Positions 55,321 through 64,000 of a stretch of 64,000 bases of DNA are shown piece after piece. The stretch lies in contig NZ_JALDWJ010000001.1 of NCBI RefSeq assembly GCF_022758295.1, forward strand, positions 434,001 to 498,000, read 5' to 3'. The position numbers were made by a program, and so were the translations under genes. Source of the stretch: Lysobacter sp. CFH 32150. GTDB taxonomy: Bacteria > Pseudomonadota > Gammaproteobacteria > Xanthomonadales > Xanthomonadaceae. Each line of letters opens with the position of its first letter. Position 1 is the stretch's first letter. Below the pieces are notes generated by a model. It did not search any database and was not told where the DNA came from. It was given only the letters and a program-made list of their open reading frames with translations.

Positions 55321-56688
55321 TTACCGGAACGGCATTCCTCCCCGCCCACCCATCATCCCCTTCATGCCCCGCATCATCCCCTTCATGCCGCCCGCGCCGA
55401 GTTTGCTCATCATCTTTTCCATCTGCTGGAACTGCTTGAGCAGCTTGTTGACGTCGGCCGGGGTGGTGCCGGAGCCCCGGGCGATGCGGGCACGGCGCGA
55501 ACCATTCAGCAGGCCTGGATTGCGGCGCTCCTTCGGCGTCATCGAACCGATGATCGCGATCATTCGCGGGACTTCCTTGCCGGTGACCTGGGCCTTCACT
55601 GCGTCCGGGATCTGGCCCATGCCCGGCAGCTTGTCCATCAGGCCGGACAGGCCGCCCATGTTCTGCATTTGCTCAAACTGGTCGCGCATGTCGTTAAGGT
55701 TGAACTTCTTGCCTTTGGCGACCTTCTCGGCGAGTTTCTGCGCCTTGTCCTTGTCGACCTGCTGCTCGACCTGCTCGACCAGCGACAGCACGTCGCCCAT
55801 GTCGAGGATGCGGCTGGCGACGCGGTCCGGGTGGAACACGTCGAGGCCGTCGGGCTTCTCGCCGACACCGATGAACTTGATCGGCTTGCCGGTGATGTAG
55901 CGCACCGACAGCGCGGCGCCGCCACGGGCATCGCCGTCGGTTTTCGTGAGCACGACGCCGGTCAGCGGCAGCGCTTCGCTGAAGTGTTTGGCGGTGACCG
56001 CAGCATCCTGGCCGGTCATCGAATCGACGACGAACAGGGTCTCGACCGGCGCGACCGCGGCGTGCAGCGCCTTGATCTCGGCCATCATCGCTTCGTCGAT
56101 GCTGGTGCGGCCGGCGGTGTCGACGATCAGCACGTCGGCGAAGGATTTGCGCGCGTCGTCGATCGCGGCGCGAACGATGGCTTCGGGCTTCTGCGACACA
56201 TCCGACGGGAAGAACAGCACGTCGACCTGCTGCGCCAGCGTTTTCAGCTGCTCGATGGCGGCCGGACGATAGACGTCGGCGCTGACCACCATCACCTTCT
56301 TCTTGCGGCGCTCCTTCAGGTGCTTGGCGAGCTTGGCGACCGTGGTGGTCTTGCCCGCGCCCTGCAGGCCCGCCATCAGGATCACTGCGGGCGCCGGCAC
56401 GTTGAGGTTGAGGTCGCTGGCCTGCGAGCCCATCACCGTGGTCAGCTCGTCGCGCACGACCTTGATCAGCGCTTGGCCGGGGGTCAGCGACTTCAGCACT
56501 TCCTGGCCGACCGCACGCACCTTGATGCGCTCGATCAGCGCCTGCACCACCGGCAGCGCGACGTCGGCTTCGAGCAGTGCGATGCGGACTTCGCGCGTCG
56601 CCTCGCGGATGTTCTCCTCGGTCAGCCGGCCGCGGCCGCGCAGGCGCTCGATGGTGCCGGAAAGGCGCTGGGTGAGGGATTCGAACAT
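55321..56688 (-). CDS. ffh: Signal recognition particle protein Ffh
   Basis: 455 residues: N domain, G domain with GLQGAGKTTTVAKLAKHL, DTAGRTSIDEA and TKTDGDARGG, and a Met-rich M domain ending MMRGMKGMMGGRGGMPF that binds 4.5S RNA and signal sequences. Co-translational targeting of inner-membrane proteins. Confidence 0.97.
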   Translation of the reverse strand: MFESLTQRLSGTIERLRGRGRLTEENIREATREVRIALLEADVALPVVQALIERIKVRAVGQEVLKSLTPGQALIKVVRDELTTVMGSQASDLNLNVPAPAVILMAGLQGAGKTTTVAKLAKHLKERRKKKVMVVSADVYRPAAIEQLKTLAQQVDVLFFPSDVSQKPEAIVRAAIDDARKSFADVLIVDTAGRTSIDEAMMAEIKALHAAVAPVETLFVVDSMTGQDAAVTAKHFSEALPLTGVVLTKTDGDARGGAALSVRYITGKPIKFIGVGEKPDGLDVFHPDRVASRILDMGDVLSLVEQVEQQVDKDKAQKLAEKVAKGKKFNLNDMRDQFEQMQNMGGLSGLMDKLPGMGQIPDAVKAQVTGKEVPRMIAIIGSMTPKERRNPGLLNGSRRARIARGSGTTPADVNKLLKQFQQMEKMMSKLGAGGMKGMMRGMKGMMGGRGGMPFR

Positions 56689-56749
56689 GGGGGCGAAGGC
56701 GGGCTGAAAACGGACGCGAATTATAGCCCGATGGGAAATCCCCTTCCCT

Positions 56750-56824
56750 GTAGGAGCGGCTTATAGCCGCGAGCTCTTGCGGCTTTCCCAGGCACCAAAG
56801 CTCGCGGCTATAAGCCGCTCCTAC
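56750..56824. repeat. REP element, GTAGGAGCGGC family, copy 2
   Basis: Perfect 26-bp arms (56750-56775, 56799-56824), identical to those at 25538-25609, with an unrelated 23-base loop. It sits inside the 166-bp divergent spacer between ffh and ypjD. Confidence 0.92.
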
Positions 56825-56854
56825 AAGAAGCAGCCGCTATGCGACACTGCAGCA

Positions 56855-57640
56855 ATGACATTCGTTCTCATCGCCGCCGTCCTCTATCTCATCGCAGCCG
56901 GCTTGCTGGTGCGTTCGGTTGCCCGTGGTTTGGAATCGGCGCGCCTCTGGTTGCTGCCCGCCGTCGCTGCAGTGGCCATCCACGCCGCGACGCACGTCCA
57001 CGCCTGGCAAGCGGCAGGTGGCGCGGACCTGCACTTCTTCGCCGCGCTGTCGCTGGTCGGCCTCGGCATGGCCGCATTGACCACGCTGTATGACGCCAGT
57101 GGCCGGATGGCCGCGCTCGGCGTGATCGTGTTTCCGATCGCCGCGGTGTCGCTGCTGGGCTACGCGAACTACGGCCACGCCAGTATCGCGATCCTGGATT
57201 GGCGCCTGCAACTGCACGCGTGGTGTGCCCTGCTCGCGTATGCCACGCTCGCGGTCGCTGCCTTGCTTGCGCTGATGTTGTGGGCGCAGGAGCGCGCGCT
57301 CCGCCGTCGCGAATTCCACGGCTGGCTACGTGCATTGCCACCGCTGACCGAACTCGAATCCCTGCTGTTCCGCACCATCACCGTCGGCTTCGTCCTCCTC
57401 ACCGCGACGCTGCTCACCGGTGTGTTATTCGTCGAAAACCTCCTCGCCCAACACCTCGTGCACAAGACCGTGCTCAGCGTGCTGTCGTGGCTGGCATTCG
57501 GCGGCCTGTTGCTGGGCCGCTGGCGCTACGGCTGGCGTGGTGCGATGGCGGTGCGCTGGACGTTGATCGCGATGGCGCTGCTGGTGCTGGCGTTTTTTGG
57601 CAGCAAGTTCGTGCTGGAGTTGCTGCTGAAGCGCGTTTGA
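56855..57640 (+). CDS. ypjD: Cytochrome c assembly (CcsA/YpjD) membrane protein
   Basis: 261 residues from ATG at 56855. Eight hydrophobic segments; the cytochrome-c-assembly family region includes LDWRLQLHAWCALLAYATLA and HLVHKTVLSVLSWLAFGGLL with conserved His residues. Divergent location next to ffh is conserved in many gammaproteobacteria. Precise role (heme handling) is not established for YpjD proteins. Confidence 0.88.
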   Translation: MTFVLIAAVLYLIAAGLLVRSVARGLESARLWLLPAVAAVAIHAATHVHAWQAAGGADLHFFAALSLVGLGMAALTTLYDASGRMAALGVIVFPIAAVSLLGYANYGHASIAILDWRLQLHAWCALLAYATLAVAALLALMLWAQERALRRREFHGWLRALPPLTELESLLFRTITVGFVLLTATLLTGVLFVENLLAQHLVHKTVLSVLSWLAFGGLLLGRWRYGWRGAMAVRWTLIAMALLVLAFFGSKFVLELLLKRV

Positions 57641-57783
57641 TTTGTAGAGCTGGAGCTTCCTGCGAGCTTTCGCACCGATCGGAGCCCGTTCTATCGCCCT
57701 CTTCCCGGTTTCGTCGCTTCGACATCCGCGTCGCTGAAGGCTTCGGCTATCGTCCGCGGCAATTTTCGAGGACTTGTGCCGAC

Positions 57784-59022
57784 GTGAATCGCATCGACCA
57801 ACACTCCCGCTTCAACCGCGCCAAGAAGTATTTCAAACGTGCGACGCTGACCATCAGCGCGCTCCTGCTGCTGGCCTTGGCCTGGGACGTGGCCACATAC
57901 GACGCCGACGCCTGGCTGGCTGATTACAGCCGCCTCAAGCACGACATGGCGCAGGGCTACGCCAATCTCGACTGGGTCGTCGAGAAACGTGGCGTCGACT
58001 TGCCGGCGCTGGATCGCAAGACGACCACCGCACTGCAAAACGCGCACTCGCGAGTACGCGCCTTCCTGGCCCTGCGCGGTTTTATTCGCAGCTTCAATGA
58101 TCCGCATTTCCGCATGAAACCCGGCGAACGGCCTGCACCAGCCGTGCCTGCGGCTGCATCATCCATGCGCGATGCAGAACAGGTCGATCCACCAGCGGGC
58201 ACGGACTGCGCGGCGGCTGGCTACGAGGAAGACGATCACGCCTTCCGTTTCCCGTTCGCGCAGTTGGCGGGATGGACCGCCCTGCGCGACGGCGATTTCC
58301 CCAGTGGCCTGGTCGGCGACCTTGGCGTCCTGCGCATCGCGCAATTCGGCGAAGACCGCTACCTCGCCGCTTGCAAAGCCGTGTTCAAGCCCGGCATCGG
58401 CGACCGTGCGTTGCAGCTTGCGGTGCGTGCGCGCCAACAGGTCCAGTTGCGCGAGACTCTGGCAGAACTGCAGGCCAAGGGTGCGCGGCGCTTGCTCGTG
58501 GATGTCTCCAGCAATGGGGGCGGCAGCGAATGGGTCAGCGAGGTCATCGCATTGATGACCGACCGATCCATGACTCGCCTGGAAGCGCGCAGGGTGGGTC
58601 CGACCTGCGATCGCGGTGTTGTCTGGCGCGGCGAGCCGGCACCCTGCCCCGTCTTCGCGGCGGATAACGGTGAGCGCGCCACGCTGCAAGGCAACGGCGC
58701 GTGGCGCGGACCGGTATTGATCCTCGCCGATCGTGGTACTGGTTCGGCTGCGGAGGATTTCGTCGCCTGGCTGCAGCAGAACAAGATCGCGACCGTGATT
58801 GGCGACCGTACTGCCGGCGCCGGTTGCGGCTATGTCAACGGCGGCAATCCAACGCGCCTGGAAGTCGTGCCGGTGGACGTGTGGATGCCGAACTGCGCGC
58901 GCTTCCTCGATGACGGCACCAACGAGATCGAGGGCATCGCGCCGGACCTTGCGATCAAGCTGGACGACGGCAACGCAAACCGGGTGCAACAACTGCAAGC
59001 TGCCCTCACCCGCGCGCAGTAA
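57784..59022 (+). CDS. S41-like peptidase, membrane-anchored
   Basis: 412 residues from GTG at 57784. N-terminal TM anchor (ATLTISALLLLALAWDVATY) then a helical segment and a S41/tail-specific-protease-like fold: RRLLVDVSSNGGGSEWVSEV, LILADRGTGSAAEDFVAWLQ with the probable nucleophile Ser, and IATVIGDRTAGAGCGYVNGG. The Lys expected a little after the Ser in Ctp proteases (GKG) is Ala here, so the catalytic type may be the Ser/Glu kind or activity may be lost. No PDZ domain recognised. Substrate unknown. Confidence 0.8.
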   Translation: MNRIDQHSRFNRAKKYFKRATLTISALLLLALAWDVATYDADAWLADYSRLKHDMAQGYANLDWVVEKRGVDLPALDRKTTTALQNAHSRVRAFLALRGFIRSFNDPHFRMKPGERPAPAVPAAASSMRDAEQVDPPAGTDCAAAGYEEDDHAFRFPFAQLAGWTALRDGDFPSGLVGDLGVLRIAQFGEDRYLAACKAVFKPGIGDRALQLAVRARQQVQLRETLAELQAKGARRLLVDVSSNGGGSEWVSEVIALMTDRSMTRLEARRVGPTCDRGVVWRGEPAPCPVFAADNGERATLQGNGAWRGPVLILADRGTGSAAEDFVAWLQQNKIATVIGDRTAGAGCGYVNGGNPTRLEVVPVDVWMPNCARFLDDGTNEIEGIAPDLAIKLDDGNANRVQQLQAALTRAQ

Positions 59023-59165
59023 CGCGCGGGATCGACTACGAAATCGTCTCGAACAAGCGCAGGATCCAGGACAACTGGTAAACCAGCGAGGCCGACGATC
59101 AGCGAGATCAGTCCCCGATGTGGAGGAAGAGTTGTGGATCCGAAGCAGCCTGTAGCAGGTTGATT
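59023..59165. other. Spacer between S41-like gene and radA
   Basis: 143 bases between convergent genes. On the minus strand two adjacent frames read like pieces of a small membrane protein (GLISLIVGLAG, then LVYQLSWILRLFETIS and a stop), which may be the remnant of a deleted gene; evidence is weak. No clear terminator. Confidence 0.3.
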
Positions 59166-60563
59166 TCAGCCTGCAGCCTGCAAGGCGTCCGCCAGCCGCT
59201 CGACCGCGATCACTTCCAACCCTTTGTAGCTGCCTGCCTTCGGCGCATTCGCCTTAGGCACTATCGCGCGCTTGAACCCATGGGTGGCGGCCTCCTTCAA
59301 ACGCTCCTCGCCGTTGGGCACGGGGCGGATCTCGCCGGACAGGCCGACTTCACCGAAGGCAACGGTTTTTTCCGCCAGCGGCTTGTCGCGCAGCGATGAC
59401 AGGATCGCCAGCAGCACCGGCAGGTCGGCCGCGGTTTCCTGCAGGCGGATGCCGCCGACCACATTGACGAACACATCCTGGTCGCCGACGCCGATGCCGC
59501 CGTGGCGGTGCAGCACCGCGAGCAGCATGGCAAGGCGGTTCTGTTCGAGGCCGACCGCGACGCGGCGCGGATTCGAGAGCGGGGACGAATCCACCAGCGC
59601 CTGCACTTCGACCAGCAGCGGCCGGGTGCCTTCGCGCGTGACCATCACTGCACTGCCCGGCTGCGCGGTACTACCGCCGGAAAGGAAGATCGCCGACGGA
59701 TTCGGTACTTCTTTCAGGCCCTTCTCGCCCATCGCGAACACGCCGAGTTCGTTGACGGCGCCGAAGCGGTTCTTGAAAGCGCGCAGCACGCGGAAGCGAC
59801 TGCCGCTCTCGCCTTCGAAATACAGCACCGCGTCGACCATGTGCTCAAGCACGCGTGGCCCGGCAATACCGCCTTCCTTGGTGACATGGCCGACCAGGAA
59901 CACAGCAGTACCGGTTTCCTTGGCGTAGCGCACCAACCGCGCCGCGCTTTCGCGCACCTGGCTAACGGAACCAGGCGCGGCGGTCAGCGATTCCGTCCAC
60001 AGCGTCTGTACCGAGTCGGCGACGATCAACTTGGGTTTGCTGGCGGCGGCATGCTCGAGGATGCGTTCGATGCCGGTTTCGGCCAATGCATTCAACCCAT
60101 CCAGCGGCAGGCCGAGCCGCACCGCGCGCCCGGCAACTTGCGCCAGCGATTCCTCGCCAGTGACGTACAGCGACGGCATGTCGCCAGCCATGCGCGCGAC
60201 TGCCTGCAGCAACAGCGTCGACTTGCCGATGCCGGGATCACCACCAACCAGTACCACCGCACCTTCCACCAACCCGCCGCCGAGCACGCGATCGAACTCG
60301 CCGATGCCGGTCGAAACCCTCGCGTCCTCGCTATGGCGCACGTCCTTCAATGCCATGACCTTGGGCGCCTCGACCTTCCCGGCCCACCCACTGCGTCGCG
60401 CCGCCGGAGACTGCGTGGCCGCTTCAAGCACGATTTCGGAAAGCGAATTCCACACGCCGCACTCGTCGCATTGGCCCTGCCATTTGTTGTGGTCGGCGCC
60501 GCATTCGGAGCAGACGTACGCGGTCTTGGCCTTCGTGGCTGACTTGCTGGGTTTGGCGGACAT
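59166..60563 (-). CDS. radA: DNA repair protein RadA
   Basis: 465 residues from ATG at 60563. N-terminal zinc finger VCSECGADHNKWQGQCDECG, Walker A GGDPGIGKSTLLLQA, the RadA-specific FKNRFGAVNE motif, and a C-terminal Lon-protease-like domain (VALGEV-type segment KTVAFGEVGLSGEIRPVPNG). Helicase/recombination mediator. Confidence 0.96.
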   Translation of the reverse strand: MSAKPSKSATKAKTAYVCSECGADHNKWQGQCDECGVWNSLSEIVLEAATQSPAARRSGWAGKVEAPKVMALKDVRHSEDARVSTGIGEFDRVLGGGLVEGAVVLVGGDPGIGKSTLLLQAVARMAGDMPSLYVTGEESLAQVAGRAVRLGLPLDGLNALAETGIERILEHAAASKPKLIVADSVQTLWTESLTAAPGSVSQVRESAARLVRYAKETGTAVFLVGHVTKEGGIAGPRVLEHMVDAVLYFEGESGSRFRVLRAFKNRFGAVNELGVFAMGEKGLKEVPNPSAIFLSGGSTAQPGSAVMVTREGTRPLLVEVQALVDSSPLSNPRRVAVGLEQNRLAMLLAVLHRHGGIGVGDQDVFVNVVGGIRLQETAADLPVLLAILSSLRDKPLAEKTVAFGEVGLSGEIRPVPNGEERLKEAATHGFKRAIVPKANAPKAGSYKGLEVIAVERLADALQAAG

Positions 60564-60633
60564 GCGCGTCGAATCAGTGGCGATGGCGCACTGTAGCCGG
60601 CGGGCGTCGCATTGCGCGAGATCGTTCGGCACC

Positions 60634-60662
60634 AAAAAACAAAAGGCCCGCCGAAGCGGGCC
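60634..60662 (-). terminator. Intrinsic terminator after tRNA-Thr
   Basis: On the minus strand GGCCCGC-TTCG-GCGGGCC is followed by TTTTGTTTTTT, 14 bp past the tRNA 3' end; ends tRNA transcription before radA. Confidence 0.92.
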
Positions 60663-60675
60663 TCTTGCTTGATCA

Positions 60676-60751
60676 TGGTGCCGGAAATAGGAATCGAACC
60701 TACGACCTACGCATTACGAATGCGCCGCTCTACCAACTGAGCTATTCCGGC
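60676..60751 (-). tRNA. tRNA-Thr (anticodon CGU)
   Basis: 76 nt including encoded CCA. Acceptor GCCGGAA pairs with TTCCGGC; D arm GCTC-AGTTGGTA-GAGC; anticodon loop TTCGTAA within the GCGCA/TGCGT stem gives CGU, reading ACG Thr codons; T arm GTAGG-TTCGATT-CCTAT. All arms are intact. Confidence 0.97.
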
Positions 60752-60772
60752 GTGGCCGCAAATTGTAGCAGG

Positions 60773-61723
60773 TCAGTTTACGAGGGTCAGCCGCAGTTCC
60801 TTCGGCAGGGCGAACACCATGTTCTCCGGCTCGCCGTCCAGTTCACGTACGCCGCTGGCCCCCAGTTCATGCAGTCGCTCAATCACGCCGCGCACGAGGA
60901 CGTCCGGGGCGGAGGCGCCGGCGGTGACGCCGATGTGGCGACGGCCCTGGACCCAGTGCGGATCGATCTCGATGGCGCCGTCGATCAGGTGTGCCTCGAC
61001 GCCTTCACGCTCGGCCAGTTCGCGCAGACGGTTGGAATTGGAGCTGTTGGGCGAGCCGACGACCAGGACCAGGTCGCAATGCTTGGCCAGCTCGCGCACC
61101 GCATCCTGGCGATTCTGGGTGGCATAGCAGATGTCGTCGTTGCGCGGGCCCTGGATCGCCGGGAACCGCGCCTTCAGCGCCTCGATGATCCCGCGGGTGT
61201 CATCGACCGAAAGCGTGGTCTGCGTGGTGTAGGCACAATTCTTTGGCTGACCGATCGCAATCGTGGCAACGTCGTCGAGGTCTTCGACCAGGTAAATGTG
61301 GCCCGCACCAGCTTGTGCGCTCCACTGCCCCATCGTGCCTTCGACTTCGGGATGGCCGGCATGGCCGATGAGCACCATGTCACGGCCGGCGCGGCACTGG
61401 CGTGCGACTTCCAGGTGCACTTTGGTCACCAGCGGGCACGTGGCATCGAACACTTTCAGGCCGCGGCGTGCAGCTTCGTTGCGCACTGCCTGTGAAACGC
61501 CGTGGGCAGAGAAGATCACGGTGGCGTTGTCGGGCACTTCGTCGAGCTCTTCGACAAAGATCGCGCCGCGGTGCTTGAGGTCGTCGACGACGAAGCGGTT
61601 GTGCACGACTTCATGGCGCACATAGATCGGGGCGCCCAGCGTTTCCAGCGCGCGCTTGACGATCTCGATGGCGCGGTCGACACCGGCGCAGAAGCCGCGG
61701 GGATTGGCGAGCAGGACATCCAT
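60773..61723 (-). CDS. ispH: 4-hydroxy-3-methylbut-2-enyl diphosphate reductase
   Basis: 316 residues. The three Cys ligands of the iron-sulfur cluster are in [21 protein letters not shown] and GSPNSSNS-neighbouring region after CYATQNRQ (LytB pattern). Last step of the non-mevalonate isoprenoid pathway, yielding IPP and DMAPP. Nine bases after lspA. Confidence 0.96.
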   Translation of the reverse strand: MDVLLANPRGFCAGVDRAIEIVKRALETLGAPIYVRHEVVHNRFVVDDLKHRGAIFVEELDEVPDNATVIFSAHGVSQAVRNEAARRGLKVFDATCPLVTKVHLEVARQCRAGRDMVLIGHAGHPEVEGTMGQWSAQAGAGHIYLVEDLDDVATIAIGQPKNCAYTTQTTLSVDDTRGIIEALKARFPAIQGPRNDDICYATQNRQDAVRELAKHCDLVLVVGSPNSSNSNRLRELAEREGVEAHLIDGAIEIDPHWVQGRRHIGVTAGASAPDVLVRGVIERLHELGASGVRELDGEPENMVFALPKELRLTLVN

Positions 61724-61732
61724 GGGACGATT

Positions 61733-62235
61733 TTACTCCCGCCGGCCTTCGGCAGCTTTATTCCCGCCGAACAGGCCGAACAGGGCGATACCGATGGCGC
61801 CGGCGACGATCGCCGAGTCGGCGACGTTGAATGCCGGCCAGTGGTAGTCGTGCCAATACCACTGGATGAAGTCGATGACCTTGCCGTGCAGAAGCCGATC
61901 GATCACGTTGCCGAGCGCGCCGCCGATCACCAGCACGTAAGGCAACGCGGTTTTCCAATCCCGACGTGGCGTGCGCGTGAGCCAGTATCCGAGCAAACCG
62001 GTGATCGCAAGGGCGAGCGCGACGAAGAAATATTGTTGCCAGCCACCGGCGTCGCTCAGGAAGCTGAACGCAGCGCCCGTGTTGTAGGTGCGGTACCAGT
62101 TCCAGAAGCCGTCGATGACCGGAATGGCCTGGAACTCGGGCAACTCCGCCATGACCCATGCTTTGCTCAGCTGATCGAGCACGATCACCAGCGCGGAGAC
62201 GACGAGCCACGGCAAGGCATTCGGTTTGACAGCCA

Positions 62236-62236
<1 letters not shown>
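61733..62236 (-). CDS. lspA: Lipoprotein signal peptidase
   Basis: 167 residues, four hydrophobic segments. Catalytic Asp residues are seen in [10 protein letters not shown] and FNVADSAIV. Cleaves prolipoprotein signals after lipidation; substrates in this window include VirB7, the Ala-rich lipoproteins and the LprI-like protein. ATG overlaps the ileS stop by one base. Confidence 0.96.

Positions 62237-64000
<1,764 letters not shown>

Noticed and set aside
59023-59165. Remnant membrane-protein gene after radA
   Set aside because: Two short hydrophobic pieces in different frames without a start codon are too little to call a pseudogene.
60676-60751. tRNA-Thr as the attachment site of a genomic island
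   Set aside because: No duplicated tRNA 3' end, no integrase nearby, and about 10 kb of housekeeping genes separate it from the T4SS.

Overview
The window is high-GC chromosomal DNA from a gammaproteobacterium of the Xanthomonadaceae (Lysobacter/Luteimonas/Stenotrophomonas-like). The pointers are the family-typical palindromic REP elements with GTAGGAGCGGC ends, a leucine/isovalerate (liu) catabolic cluster, an isobutyryl-CoA mutase fusion, methionine-salvage genes, integron attC sites of the aadA/Xanthomonas type, and a VirB secretion system in the gene order and with the VirB7 architecture of xanthomonad bacteria-killing type IV secretion systems (X-T4SS). All assignments come from reading the sequence; no search was run.

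Region 1 (1-30.5 kb) is mostly metabolism. Two tandem TolB-like/TPR proteins open the window; the first carries a TIR domain where its neighbour has a membrane anchor. Then come fused isobutyryl-CoA mutase (icmF), a divergent branched-chain amino acid dehydrogenase, isovaleryl-CoA dehydrogenase, thiolase, two Ala-rich lipoproteins ending in Lys-Lys, and methylcrotonyl-CoA carboxylase beta. A bactofilin/zinc-ribbon pair and a reversed feoAB operon with a Fur-box-like site split the catabolic genes. The series resumes with methylglutaconyl-CoA hydratase, a VOC protein, methylcrotonyl-CoA carboxylase alpha and HMG-CoA lyase, translationally coupled to a PAS-GGDEF-EAL protein and an acetyltransferase. 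A hydroxyacyl-CoA dehydrogenase, efpL between two REP elements, a Nudix hydrolase, an amino acid permease and mtnBDC follow. Together these genes would turn leucine, valine and isoleucine into acetyl-CoA, acetoacetate and related acyl-CoAs.

Region 2 (30.46-36.2 kb) is a cluster of gene cassettes separated by about ten attC sites, with no integrase anywhere in the window (a CALIN). Cassette products include three VOC proteins, a frameshifted GyrI-like protein, a Cys-rich protein, a SnoaL-like secreted protein, a hotdog thioesterase, a Tat-exported isochorismatase-like hydrolase and a DUF2200 protein. attC orientation switches inside the array.

Region 3 (37.0-50.4 kb), all on the minus strand, is a complete virB7-8-9-10-11-1-2-3-4-5-6 operon. 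It is followed by a DUF4189 secreted protein, an LprI/DUF1311 lipoprotein (likely immunity protein) and a putative cell-wall-degrading effector with a peptidoglycan-binding domain and a C-terminal XVIPCD-like secretion signal. No virD4, relaxase or oriT is visible.

Region 4 (50.8-64 kb) is housekeeping: hslR, a Ub-Mut7-C protein, the rpsP-rimM-trmD-rplS operon, a duplicated-domain secreted protein of unknown function, ffh, ypjD/ccsA, an S41-like peptidase, radA, tRNA-Thr(CGU), ispH, lspA and the 3' part of ileS, which runs off the right edge.
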